Below, in pieces: positions 8,851 to 18,440 of a DNA stretch of 64,000 nucleotides. The notes under the pieces are model-generated. The model worked only from the letters and a program-made list of their open reading frames with translations. It was not told the DNA's origin and searched no databases. Each line of letters begins with the position of its first letter. The first letter of the stretch is position 1. This DNA is from Sphingobacteriales bacterium 50-39 (GTDB taxonomy: Bacteria; Bacteroidota; Bacteroidia; Chitinophagales; Chitinophagaceae): the NCBI GenBank assembly GCA_001898505.1, contig MKTZ01000001.1, forward strand, positions 868,001 through 932,000, read 5' to 3'. Both the position numbers and the translations under genes were made by a program.

Positions 8851-10407
8851 ATGAAATCAATCAACTATATTAAACAGGGCCTATTGATGCAGGGCCTTAT
8901 CATCGTGGGCGTGTTGGTAATGACTACGGGCTGCACGAAGAAGTTCGACGAATTGAATACCGACCCTACCACTTTCAGTTCGCTGACGGCTGCCACGATA
9001 CCAAATGCTTTTGCCAAGGCGGAATATCAGGGTATCTATGGCGATCCCGGTATTTATGAGCTGGCAAGGGCGCTTTTCCCCGACCTGTGGAGCCAGTTCT
9101 TTGCCAATGTTGATCCAGGCATCAAGAGCGATCGCTATGTTATCATACAGGACTGGATCATTTCCCAGTGGAGCTCGGTATATACCGTCACCTGGCCTAC
9201 TCTAAAGCAGGTGCTGGATGCCACGGCCACTACACAGCCCGAGGCCAATGCCATTGCGAAAATATGGAAGGCCTATATCTGGCACTATCATACGGATTTT
9301 TACGGTCCCGTGCCCTATTTTCAAGCAGGGACCGGCGCATTGAGCATTCCTTATGATAGCCAGCAGGATATTTATGACGATCTGTTCAAGACACTGGATT
9401 CCGCGGTGACCGTACTTAAAGGCGCCAATGCCTCGCTCACGCCCTATGGGACCAATGATCTTATCTTTCATGGCAGCATTCCTTTGTGGATCAAGCTGGC
9501 GAATACGCTGCATTTGCGGTTGGCCCTCCGGATATCCAAAGTGGACCCCGCCAGGGCAAAGACCGAAGCAGAAAAGGCCGTGGCTGGAGGTGTCATGACC
9601 ACCAATGATGACAATGCTTTTATGGATGTAGGCCCGAATTCTGTTAACGGGCTGAACCAGATGTCGCCTTGGGAAGGTGCGCGGATGAGCGCCAGCATGG
9701 AAAGTTATCTGAAGGGGTATAACGACCCCCGGATGACAGAATATTATAGTCCTGCTGCTGACGGGCATTATCATGGTGTGCGTAATGGGCTGACCCCGGC
9801 ACAATTGTCGGCCAGCGCCCTAAACAGCCCTGATAATACGTCTAATGTCGGTCCCCGTTACACGATCGACAACCAGGCGACGAATAAGCTTACTGTCATG
9901 TACGCCGCCGAGGCTTATTTTCTCCGGGCGGAGGGTGCGGTCAATGGATGGAATATGGACGGCGCGGCTCAGGATCTTTATGAGCAGGGGATACGCGTTT
10001 CATTGCAGCAGTGGGGTATTACGGATGCGACCATCCTCGATAATTATATCCATGGCACCGGTACGCCCGCTGTATTGAATGATTATCTGAACTCGGGCGC
10101 CGTGTCGAATATACCGGTGAAGTTTGGCGCTACGGAGGCCATTCAGCGGCAGCAGATAGGTACGCAGAAATATCTTGCTTTATTCCCGGACGGCATCGAG
10201 GCCTGGGCCGAGGTGCGGAGGACCGGCTATCCTGTACTGTATCCTGTGGCCAATTCGGAGAACCCGGATGTGGTGGCTCCCAGCATGATCAGCAGATTTA
10301 ATTTTTTGGATTATGAGTATCAAACAAATGGCAAGGCTGTTCAGGCGGCTATTCCTCTGCTGGGAGGGGTTGACAAAGCAAGCACCAGGGTTTGGTGGAA
10401 TAAATAG
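8851..10407 (+). CDS. SusD-like surface glycan-binding lipoprotein (SusD-like family 2), locus 1
   Basis: A 518-residue lipoprotein: signal peptide with lipobox ending TTGC (residues about 10-28), then FDELNTDPTTF, which is the usual opening of the SusD-like_2 group. The TPR-rich body contains WPTLKQVLDATA, KIWKAYIWHYHTDFYGPVPYF and LANTLHLRLALRISK. It forms the lid of the preceding SusC barrel and binds incoming glycan at the cell surface. It is separated from SusC by 11 bases and from GH20 by 9, so it is part of one operon. The substrate is inferred from neighbours to contain beta-linked N-acetylhexosamine. Confidence 0.94.
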   Translation: MKSINYIKQGLLMQGLIIVGVLVMTTGCTKKFDELNTDPTTFSSLTAATIPNAFAKAEYQGIYGDPGIYELARALFPDLWSQFFANVDPGIKSDRYVIIQDWIISQWSSVYTVTWPTLKQVLDATATTQPEANAIAKIWKAYIWHYHTDFYGPVPYFQAGTGALSIPYDSQQDIYDDLFKTLDSAVTVLKGANASLTPYGTNDLIFHGSIPLWIKLANTLHLRLALRISKVDPARAKTEAEKAVAGGVMTTNDDNAFMDVGPNSVNGLNQMSPWEGARMSASMESYLKGYNDPRMTEYYSPAADGHYHGVRNGLTPAQLSASALNSPDNTSNVGPRYTIDNQATNKLTVMYAAEAYFLRAEGAVNGWNMDGAAQDLYEQGIRVSLQQWGITDATILDNYIHGTGTPAVLNDYLNSGAVSNIPVKFGATEAIQRQQIGTQKYLALFPDGIEAWAEVRRTGYPVLYPVANSENPDVVAPSMISRFNFLDYEYQTNGKAVQAAIPLLGGVDKASTRVWWNK

Positions 10408-10416
10408 TAGTCGACT

Positions 10417-12597
10417 ATGAATGTTTATAAAGATTTGGTTAAGGTTCTAATCCTTGTACTCTCAGTTGGATATTCGTACTCAGCGTCTGCTTCGCCGGTG
10501 AGGGTCTTACCCGAGCCGGTGAGCATTTCGCCAAAAGCGGGTGTATTCCGGATGACGAAGGAGACGATGGTGTGGTTGGAGATGAAGGATGCGCGGGCGT
10601 TGAAGGGGTGTGGGGATAAGAGGGTAAAGCTTGTCTTGCGGTCTGTGGAGGGAGTGGTCAGTCCGGAGGGGTATCTGCTGGATATAACGCGAGGTGGGGT
10701 ATTGATACAAGCATCTTCAGAGGCGGGATTGTTTTATGGAATGATGACGTTGCGGCAATTGGTGGATAGCGGGACGTCTGTGTCGGGGACGGGGACGCTG
10801 GCTTGTGTGCGGATACTGGACTATCCAAGGTATGGCTACCGGGGGATGCATCTGGATGTGAGCCGTCATTTTTTTGGAGTGAACTTTATCAAGCAGTATC
10901 TCGACATCCTGGCTTCTTTCAAGATCAATACTTTTCACTGGCACTTAACGGATAGTCACGGTTGGCGTCTCGAGATCAAGCAATACCCACGGCTCTGTTC
11001 CGTGGGTGGCTGGCGGGCCGACCGTACGAATATACCTATGACCATTGCAGAGCCGACGCATCCCGGTGAGCCGGCTACTTACGGTGGGTTTTATACGCAG
11101 GAGCAGGTGCGGGATATCGTAGCCTATGCCGCGGCGCGGTTTATCACCGTGATACCCGAGATAGAGATGCCTGGGCATTGTACGGCCGCGCTGGTGGCAT
11201 ATCCGCAATATGCGGACCTGGATAATCCGGTGCCATTGCTTGTGCCCTGTGGTTATGCGGGGGACCTGCTGCATAATTTTTGTGCGGGGAATGACTCTAC
11301 GTTTGTGTTCCTGCAAAATATACTGCTGGAGACCATGGCGCTTTTTCCTTCGAAGCTGATCCATATCGGCGGGGATGAGGTCAGGGAAGGGCCCTGGCTG
11401 GGTTGTTCCCGGTGTCAACGGAGGATGAAGGAGAAGGGGTTTCATTCCGTGCGGCAGCTGCAGGCCTGGTTTACGGGACAGATAGACAGCTTTATTACCG
11501 CGCATGGGCGAAGGATGATCGGGTGGGACGAGGTGCGGAATGCGTCGTTGGCGGACAGTTCTGTGATCATGTCGTGGCATGGTGATCCTTCGGGCAGGGA
11601 TAGTGCAGGGAAGGTACATGATGTGGTTTTCGCGCCATATAGGTATACATACTTTGACTTTTACCAATCTGATCCACGGCTGGAGCCTGATATTACGTAT
11701 GCACCGTTGTTCCTGGATTCAGTATATGCGTTCGATGCCGGGAGAACGCTGGGAGGGGAAGCCTGTCTGTGGACCGAGAATGTGCCGGCACCGGAGCGGG
11801 TGGAATATATGTTGTTGCCACGACTAACTGCGCTGTCGGAGGCGTTGTGGACACCTGCGCATAAGAAAGACTTTTCGCGATATGTCCGGAGTGTGGAAGA
11901 GCAGATGAGGCGGTGGGATGCGCAGGGGATACATTATGCGAAGAGTCTCTATAACCCCGGGATATATCCTGTATTTGACAGCGCGGGGCGTGATGTTGTT
12001 GTGCGGTTGTCCAGTCAGGCGCCGCATGGGGAGATACGTTATAATGTGGGACAGGGGTGGATGGAATATAAGGAACCGGTGAGAATAAATGAGAGTTGCA
12101 GATTGGAGGCAGCTGTTTTCGAGGAGGGGCGCCGAATGGGTATGGTGAATACGGACAGTTTTGTGCTGCACCGGGCGATAGGGGTGCTCAGGGGCGCGGA
12201 CGGGATGGGGCAATTGACCGATGGGGTCTTTGGGACCGTGGAGCCTTATGATGGGAGGTGGGTGTCCTTTCGTGATCCGGTGGTGACGTTGAAGCTGGAT
12301 CTTGGTCGGGTGCAGGATATATATTCTGTCGGCCTTGGGTGCATGGAGGATCAGGTGGGGAATATTTATTTACCCCGGAGAATTCGGATAAGCATTTCGG
12401 AAGATGGGCTGCTGTACAAACCAATGGAGCTGATCGAAAATAAAATAGTGCCGCAGCAGCTGTTGCGGCATGTGGAGCGTTACAAGGCGGTGATCGGGAG
12501 CAGGGCGCGGTATGTGCAGGTGGAATTGGTGAATGCGCGGTTGCAGGTGAAGCCAGACGATAATTTATTATTTGTGGATGAAATCGTCGTGCAATGA
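10417..12597 (+). CDS. GH20 beta-N-acetylhexosaminidase
   Basis: A 726-residue secreted enzyme that removes non-reducing terminal beta-GlcNAc or beta-GalNAc by substrate-assisted catalysis. A signal peptide (about residues 1-26) precedes the GH20 N-terminal alpha/beta domain (about 27-135). The catalytic barrel contains FHWHLTDSHGWRLEIKQYP and the signature HIGGDEV with the catalytic pair D320-E321. After about residue 520 come beta-rich modules, including a discoidin-like C-terminus (DLGRVQDIYSVGLG, then RYVQVEL). Its TGA stop overlaps the ATG of the acyltransferase gene (ATGA), suggesting coupled translation. Confidence 0.94.
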   Translation: MNVYKDLVKVLILVLSVGYSYSASASPVRVLPEPVSISPKAGVFRMTKETMVWLEMKDARALKGCGDKRVKLVLRSVEGVVSPEGYLLDITRGGVLIQASSEAGLFYGMMTLRQLVDSGTSVSGTGTLACVRILDYPRYGYRGMHLDVSRHFFGVNFIKQYLDILASFKINTFHWHLTDSHGWRLEIKQYPRLCSVGGWRADRTNIPMTIAEPTHPGEPATYGGFYTQEQVRDIVAYAAARFITVIPEIEMPGHCTAALVAYPQYADLDNPVPLLVPCGYAGDLLHNFCAGNDSTFVFLQNILLETMALFPSKLIHIGGDEVREGPWLGCSRCQRRMKEKGFHSVRQLQAWFTGQIDSFITAHGRRMIGWDEVRNASLADSSVIMSWHGDPSGRDSAGKVHDVVFAPYRYTYFDFYQSDPRLEPDITYAPLFLDSVYAFDAGRTLGGEACLWTENVPAPERVEYMLLPRLTALSEALWTPAHKKDFSRYVRSVEEQMRRWDAQGIHYAKSLYNPGIYPVFDSAGRDVVVRLSSQAPHGEIRYNVGQGWMEYKEPVRINESCRLEAAVFEEGRRMGMVNTDSFVLHRAIGVLRGADGMGQLTDGVFGTVEPYDGRWVSFRDPVVTLKLDLGRVQDIYSVGLGCMEDQVGNIYLPRRIRISISEDGLLYKPMELIENKIVPQQLLRHVERYKAVIGSRARYVQVELVNARLQVKPDDNLLFVDEIVVQ

Positions 12598-13691
12598 GGA
12601 AGCGGTTTGTTACCCTGGATGTGTTCCGCGGCATGACCGTCTTTTTGATGATCGTCGTCAATACGCAGGGCAGCGGCGCCGTACCTTATGCTGCTATGAT
12701 GCATGCCGAGTGGAATGGCTGTACGCTGACCGACCTGGTATTTCCGTCCTTTGTTTTTGCTGTGGGGAATGCTATGGTCTTTACGCGGCCGGGGATTGGG
12801 AAGATATTTCGCCGGAGTATTTTATTATTTGGGGTGGGGTGGTTGCTGACCTGGTATCTTTCGGGGGCATCGCTGGGGGAGGTGAGGGTTATGGCGGTGT
12901 TGCAGAGAATTGCGCTAGCTTATTTGATCGCTGCACTATTGGTGAGGGGGCTGGGGGGAAATGAAGCGTTGCCGGAGAGACGGGGGGCGAGCGACCGGTG
13001 GGTGCTTGTGGTGTCGGTGGCATTGCTGCTGGGATATTGGCTGCTGCTGGAGTTATTGGGAGTGCGAGAGCAGGTGTACACGGTGGAAGGGAATGCCGTA
13101 CGGAGGATCGACCTTTTAATATTGGGGCCTCGGCATATGTACCGGGAGAGGGGGATTGCATTTGATCCGGAGGGGTTGTTGAGCACGCTGCCGGCGGTGG
13201 TGAACGTGCTGGCCGGGTACCTGGCCGGGAGATGGATCGTTCGAAAGGGGGCTTCGTATGAAACAGTGGCCGGGCTGCTGGTGACGGGTGCGTTGCTGGT
13301 AGGATTGGGGCTTGTCTGGAATGGGTGGATGCCGTTGAATAAGAAATTATGGACTTCTTCCTATGTTGTGTATGCTTCGGGGATCGACCTGATGGTGTTG
13401 GGGGTGTTGTGTTATCTTGTAGAGGTGCGAGGCTGGAAGAGGGGGACAGTTTTTTTTAGTATATTCGGAAAGAACCCCTTGTTCATTTATATACTTTCTT
13501 CCTTGATGGGGATCTTTCTGGTGATGCGAGTGCGGAGTGGTGAGCTGTTTATCGACTGGATCAATAGGGTGTTGTTCCAGCGTGTGGCTCCAGGGCCGAT
13601 GGGGGCATTGTTGTTTGCGTTGGCGTATACTTTTATTTGCTGGTGTGTGGGATGGATATTGGATAAGAAGAAAATATACATACGTCTATGA
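12594..13691 (+). CDS. HGSNAT/NagX-like transmembrane acyltransferase (DUF5009, COG4299)
   Basis: A 365-residue polytopic membrane protein with roughly ten hydrophobic helices. The N-terminus RFVTLDVFRGMTVFLMIVVN and the following HAEWNGCTLTDLVFPSFVF match the heparan-alpha-glucosaminide N-acetyltransferase family; H37 aligns with the acetyl-accepting histidine of the human enzyme. Family members move an acetyl group from cytosolic acetyl-CoA across the membrane onto an amino sugar. Placed between GH20 and a lipoprotein, with ATGA overlaps at both ends, it probably acetylates free glucosamine released by locus 1, but the acceptor is inferred. Confidence 0.85.
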   Translation: MRKRFVTLDVFRGMTVFLMIVVNTQGSGAVPYAAMMHAEWNGCTLTDLVFPSFVFAVGNAMVFTRPGIGKIFRRSILLFGVGWLLTWYLSGASLGEVRVMAVLQRIALAYLIAALLVRGLGGNEALPERRGASDRWVLVVSVALLLGYWLLLELLGVREQVYTVEGNAVRRIDLLILGPRHMYRERGIAFDPEGLLSTLPAVVNVLAGYLAGRWIVRKGASYETVAGLLVTGALLVGLGLVWNGWMPLNKKLWTSSYVVYASGIDLMVLGVLCYLVEVRGWKRGTVFFSIFGKNPLFIYILSSLMGIFLVMRVRSGELFIDWINRVLFQRVAPGPMGALLFALAYTFICWCVGWILDKKKIYIRL

Positions 13692-16600
13692 GGTGTTTCA
13701 CTTTGCTTATTGTCATTTGTCTGGCTGGATGCGGGCATCCGACCACCCTGTTCACGCAGATGGGAGAGGATCGTACCGGGATACATTTTAAGAACGTCCT
13801 CCGGGAGAATGACGAGGCTAATGTATTGAACTATGCCTATTTCTATAATGGAGGCGGTGTGGCTGTGGGGGATATCAATAATGATGGGTTGCCAGACCTG
13901 CTTTTCACGGGGAATATGTCTCCGAACCATCTTTATCTCAACAAGGGAAATTTTTCTTTTCAGGATATAACGGAAAGCAGCGGCATAGCTCGTCTGCAAG
14001 GCTGGTGTACCGGGGCTACCATGGCGGATGTGAATGGGGACGGGTTGTTGGATATATACATTTGCCGGAGCGCGGATATAGATCCTGCGAGACGAAGGAA
14101 CCTTTTGTATATCAACAATGGCAATCTGACCTTTACGGAACGGGCGGAGGAATATGGCCTGGCAGATGAAGGGTATTCTACTCAAGCTGCTTTTTTCGAC
14201 TATGACAGGGACGGGGATCTGGATATGGTGCTGATCAACCATTCTCTACAACAGTATGCCAACAGTGCGATGGAGGACGCTTCGCTCCGGGAAAAGAAGG
14301 AACCCGCCTTTGCAACCAAGCTTTACCGAAATGATGGTGGACATTTTACGGATGTCAGCGAAAGTGCAGGGATCGTATCCAATGTATTGAGCTTTGGTTT
14401 GGGATTGGCCGTGTCCGATGTGAATGGGGATGGCTGGCCGGACATATATGTCTCCAACGACTTCAACGAGCCGGATCATCTTTTTATCAATGATGGGAAT
14501 GGGCATTTTACGGAGAGGCTGAAGGAATGCATGGATGCCAGTTCGCTGTATTCGATGGGATCGGATTGTGCGGACATCGATAATGACGGGTGGCCGGACC
14601 TTCTGACATTGGACATGCTGGCGGAGGATAACCATACTCAGAAGATGCACAACGGGTCGGACAATTTTAATAAGTTCCAGTTGCTGTTCCGTCAGGGGTT
14701 TTACTATCAGTACAGCCGTAATATGCTGCAGAAAAATAATGGGGATGGAAGCTTTAGCGAAATAGGTCAGCTGGCGGGCATCTCCAACACCGACTGGAGC
14801 TGGGCCGGACTGTTCTGTGATCTCGACAACGATGGGTATAAAGACCTTTTTGTTACAAACGGGTATCCAAGGGACTTTACGGACATGGATTTTATCAAGT
14901 ATCATTATGCGGCTGTCCATAGCAGTGCTCAGGCAATTCCTACGCATGAGGTACTGGAAAAGCTGCCCGTGCTGGAGCCCAAAAAATATGTTTTTCGGAA
15001 TGAGGGAGGTGGACGGTTTGCCCGGATGACCGGACAATGGGGATTGGATCAAACAACTATCGGCAGCGGCGCCGTGTATGCGGACCTGGACAATGACGGA
15101 GACCTGGACCTGGTGGTCAATAATATCAATGCGGTGGCAACTGTGTATCGGAACAATGCGGAGTCGCTGTTGCCGGATAATCATTTCTGCAAGGTGCGGC
15201 TTAAGGGAAGTCCGTTGAACAGGGATGGGGTGGGGAGCAAGGTGCGGCTTTACTGCGGGGATCAGCTGTATTTCCAGGAGCAGGAGCCTGTGCGGGGTTT
15301 TCAGTCTTCGGTGGATCACGTGTTGAATTTTGGGGTTGGGGGGCATATGGTGATCGACTCGATAGTGGTGGTGTGGCCGGATGGGAAAAGGGGAGTGAAA
15401 AAAAATGCCCCGGTAGGGAAAGAAATAATGCTTGATTGGAGTGAAACTACTGACGTGCCAGATAATAGGACACCGGCAGAAACTTTGTTCCGGGAGACGG
15501 CTGCTCCGGCCTTTGTACATAGGGAGAACCCATTCAATGATTTTGCTGTACAACCGCTGATGCCTGGTTATTTATCGAGGCTGGGCCCTTGTATGGCCAA
15601 AAGAGATGTCAATAAGGATGGTATGGAAGACCTGTTTATCGGGGGTGCGAAGGGAGGGGCATCGAAGCTATTTCTTCAGGCGCCGGATGGAAGCATGGTC
15701 GTCAGTCCGCAGCCTGCAATTGATAGGGACTCGGGCAGCGAGGTCGTATCTGCTGTCTTTTTCGATGCCAACGGAGATGGATATACGGATTTATATACTG
15801 CCAGAGGAGGGTATGAATTCCAGGAAGGAGATGCAGCCCTACAGGATCATTTATACCTGAATGACGGGAAGGGAAAATTTTCTGCATCGCCGGGAGCGTT
15901 GCCTGAGATGCGGTTTAGCAAGGGTTGTGTGCGGGCGGGAGATATCAATGGGGATGGGCATTTGGATCTTTTTGTAGGAGGCCGGGTAGTGCCGGGGAAG
16001 TATCCCATGGCGCCACGGAGTGCGTTGTTATTAAATGATGGCAAGGGGAGGTTCAGGGATGTCACGGAAGAGCTGGCGCCCGCATTGCGGCATATCGGCA
16101 TGGTGACGGATGCCGTCTGGATGGATATCGATCGTGACGGGTGGGATGACCTTATCCTGGTGGGCGAGTGGATGCCTATAAAAGTGTTTCATAATGAGAA
16201 AGGACGGTTGAGGGATGTTTCGGACGATTATATCAAATTCCCTTCGGCTGGATGGTGGAACACGCTGGCGACGGAGGACCTGGATGGGGATGGAGACAAG
16301 GACCTGATCGTTGGCAATATGGGATTGAACACGCAGTTCAAGGTCAGCGAGAAGGAGCCGATGTGTATGTATTATAAGGACTTTGACGGTAATGGTATCC
16401 TCGATCCCATTCTATGCTATTATATCGGGGGCGTGGAGTATCCTGCCGTATTCAGGGATGATTTGGTGGATCAATTACCCATGTTGAAGAAACGATACAT
16501 CGAATACAGCGCTTATGCCGACGCCCGGATGACGGATATTTTTACGCCGCAACAATTGAAAGATGCGGGTGTGTTGAAAGCGGGCTGTATGGAGACGGTG

Positions 16601-18427
16601 GTGTTGGAGAACAGGGGTAAGGAAGGATTTATAAAGAAGGCTCTGCCAGTGGAGGCGCAGTATGCGCCGGTATATGCCATTCGGGCGGGGGATGTCGATG
16701 GGGATGGGAAGAAGGACCTGATACTTGCGGGAAATAATTCGTGGACGCGTATGCGGTTTGGCCGGTATAAGGCCAATCATGGGGTGGTATTGAAGGGGGA
16801 CGGTCGTCTTGGTTTTTCCTATGTGCCGCAGTGGAAGAGTGGGCTGGATATACGCGAGGATGTCCGGAGCATGGAATGGATGGGGCAGAAGCTGATCGTG
16901 GCGGGCAATGACGCTGCCGTGCAGGCTTATACGTTGGGGAAGGATACTTTGACCCTGACGATGGATGAGCTGAAGGACAAGATCATGGGGGGGTGGGCGG
17001 GCCAGACCATCGGGGTGACGTTTGGCGGGCCTTATGAGTTCCGATATCTGGGAAAATATATAAAAGACGATCGGTCATTGACCTGGTATGATGGCTATCT
17101 GAAGAAGACGATGCTGGAGGACCCGGGCTTATATGACGACCTCTATATGGACCTGAGTTTTGTGGAAGTGATGGAGAGGCTGGGGCTGGATGCGCCGGTG
17201 GATTCTTTCGCAAGCGCCTTTGCCCACGCCGAGTATAAGCTGTGGCATGCCAACCAGGCGGCGCGATACAATATCCTTCAAGGCATACGGCCTCCCATGT
17301 CGGGGAACTGGATGAACAATCCACACGCGGATGATATCGACTACCAGATAGAATCGGATTTTGCGGGGTTGATGAGTCCGGGTATGCCGAATGCGGCCAG
17401 CGCCATCAGCGACAAGGTGGGGCATATCATGAATTATGGGGATGGGTGGTATGGGGGTGTATTTGTGGGGGCGATGTATTCGCTGGCGTTTGTTTCGAAG
17501 GATGTGTCCTATATCGTTGCGGAGGCATTGAAGACTATACCCGTGGAGAGTGATTTTTATAAATGCATTGCGGATGTGATAGCCTGGCATCGGGCAAGTC
17601 CATCGGATTGGCATAGGTGCTGGCAGCAATTGCAGCAGAAATGGGCGGATGAAAAAGGCTGTCCTGATGGGGTGAATGATCCTTTTGACATCGATGCGAA
17701 GATAAATGCGGCGTATGTGGTCATGGGTTTGTTGTATGGTAACGGCGATTTTTCCAGGAGCCTGGAGGTAGCGACGAGGTCCGGGCAGGATGCGGATTGC
17801 AATCCTTCTACGGTAGGGGGTATTCTGGGGGCGATGTTGGGGTATAGTCATATTCCTTCTTATTGGAAGATGGGACTGAAGGAGGCGGAGAACATCGACT
17901 TTTCGTACACGCATTTGTCGCTGGAGAAGGTATATGCTATCGGCTTGCGTCATGCGTTGGAAAATATCCGCCGGCATGGGGGTATGGTGGCTGATGGGAA
18001 GGTGAGCATACTGCTGCAAAAGCCGAAGACCGTGCGGCTGGAACAGTGTTTTTCCGGGTTGCGGGTGGTGTCGAAGACGGCATGGGTGCATGCGGGTGTG
18101 AAGGAGGAGGGGTTTGACTTTGATGGGACGGGTTTTGTGTTGCGAGGGGGGGTGTTTAAGACGGAGGGGACCGGTGGTACTGTCAAGGTGCCGGATGGGG
18201 TGATAACGATGGAGGTGTCCATCGATGGGGGGAAGGGGGAGCTGGTGCGTCTGCCGTCGGACTTTATTACCCGGCGTCATGATCTTTGCTGGAAGTATGG
18301 GCTTCCGAGGGGCAGGCATCACGTGGGAATACGGGTGGTAGCGGGGGAGACTGGAGCAGGGATGGCTGGCGCAGGGGCGGGGCTGGAGGTGAAGACGCTG
18401 GATTATATCGTATACGATGTAAAGTAA
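13688..18427 (+). CDS. Lipoprotein fusing FG-GAP/UnbV propellers to an ADP-ribosylglycohydrolase-type domain
   Basis: An unusually long 1579-residue lipoprotein (signal peptide with lipobox LAGC, Cys15). Residues about 50-480 hold FG-GAP/VCBS repeats with calcium-loop motifs such as DINNDGLPD and DVNGDGLLDIY; about 497-581 match ASPIC/UnbV (SKVRLYCGDQLYFQEQ, VVWPDGKRG); about 600-1085 hold a second repeat set (DVNKDGMEDLFIG, DVDGDGKKDLILAG). From about residue 1092 it becomes an ADP-ribosylglycohydrolase-family domain: KIMGGWAGQTIGVTFGG, D1150-D1151 and D1155, and the metal-site segment GQDADCNPSTVGG with D1368 and D1370. A beta-rich tail follows. No stop, internal signal peptide or frame change is seen at the junction, where a very short linker joins the parts. 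ATGA overlap with the acyltransferase places it in the locus 1 operon. Its substrate is unknown. Confidence 0.9.
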   Translation: MRCFTLLIVICLAGCGHPTTLFTQMGEDRTGIHFKNVLRENDEANVLNYAYFYNGGGVAVGDINNDGLPDLLFTGNMSPNHLYLNKGNFSFQDITESSGIARLQGWCTGATMADVNGDGLLDIYICRSADIDPARRRNLLYINNGNLTFTERAEEYGLADEGYSTQAAFFDYDRDGDLDMVLINHSLQQYANSAMEDASLREKKEPAFATKLYRNDGGHFTDVSESAGIVSNVLSFGLGLAVSDVNGDGWPDIYVSNDFNEPDHLFINDGNGHFTERLKECMDASSLYSMGSDCADIDNDGWPDLLTLDMLAEDNHTQKMHNGSDNFNKFQLLFRQGFYYQYSRNMLQKNNGDGSFSEIGQLAGISNTDWSWAGLFCDLDNDGYKDLFVTNGYPRDFTDMDFIKYHYAAVHSSAQAIPTHEVLEKLPVLEPKKYVFRNEGGGRFARMTGQWGLDQTTIGSGAVYADLDNDGDLDLVVNNINAVATVYRNNAESLLPDNHFCKVRLKGSPLNRDGVGSKVRLYCGDQLYFQEQEPVRGFQSSVDHVLNFGVGGHMVIDSIVVVWPDGKRGVKKNAPVGKEIMLDWSETTDVPDNRTPAETLFRETAAPAFVHRENPFNDFAVQPLMPGYLSRLGPCMAKRDVNKDGMEDLFIGGAKGGASKLFLQAPDGSMVVSPQPAIDRDSGSEVVSAVFFDANGDGYTDLYTARGGYEFQEGDAALQDHLYLNDGKGKFSASPGALPEMRFSKGCVRAGDINGDGHLDLFVGGRVVPGKYPMAPRSALLLNDGKGRFRDVTEELAPALRHIGMVTDAVWMDIDRDGWDDLILVGEWMPIKVFHNEKGRLRDVSDDYIKFPSAGWWNTLATEDLDGDGDKDLIVGNMGLNTQFKVSEKEPMCMYYKDFDGNGILDPILCYYIGGVEYPAVFRDDLVDQLPMLKKRYIEYSAYADARMTDIFTPQQLKDAGVLKAGCMETVVLENRGKEGFIKKALPVEAQYAPVYAIRAGDVDGDGKKDLILAGNNSWTRMRFGRYKANHGVVLKGDGRLGFSYVPQWKSGLDIREDVRSMEWMGQKLIVAGNDAAVQAYTLGKDTLTLTMDELKDKIMGGWAGQTIGVTFGGPYEFRYLGKYIKDDRSLTWYDGYLKKTMLEDPGLYDDLYMDLSFVEVMERLGLDAPVDSFASAFAHAEYKLWHANQAARYNILQGIRPPMSGNWMNNPHADDIDYQIESDFAGLMSPGMPNAASAISDKVGHIMNYGDGWYGGVFVGAMYSLAFVSKDVSYIVAEALKTIPVESDFYKCIADVIAWHRASPSDWHRCWQQLQQKWADEKGCPDGVNDPFDIDAKINAAYVVMGLLYGNGDFSRSLEVATRSGQDADCNPSTVGGILGAMLGYSHIPSYWKMGLKEAENIDFSYTHLSLEKVYAIGLRHALENIRRHGGMVADGKVSILLQKPKTVRLEQCFSGLRVVSKTAWVHAGVKEEGFDFDGTGFVLRGGVFKTEGTGGTVKVPDGVITMEVSIDGGKGELVRLPSDFITRRHDLCWKYGLPRGRHHVGIRVVAGETGAGMAGAGAGLEVKTLDYIVYDVK

Positions 18428-18440
18428 TATATTTGCCCCC

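Noticed and set aside
14246-15553. 435-codon minus-strand frame opposite the FG-GAP region
   Set aside because: The repeated calcium-loop codons give long open antisense frames; no protein family is visible.
18428-18435. TATATTTG, a match to the -7 box, just before dgt
   Set aside because: It ends five bases from the ATG and has no -33 box at the right distance, so it would need a leaderless transcript.
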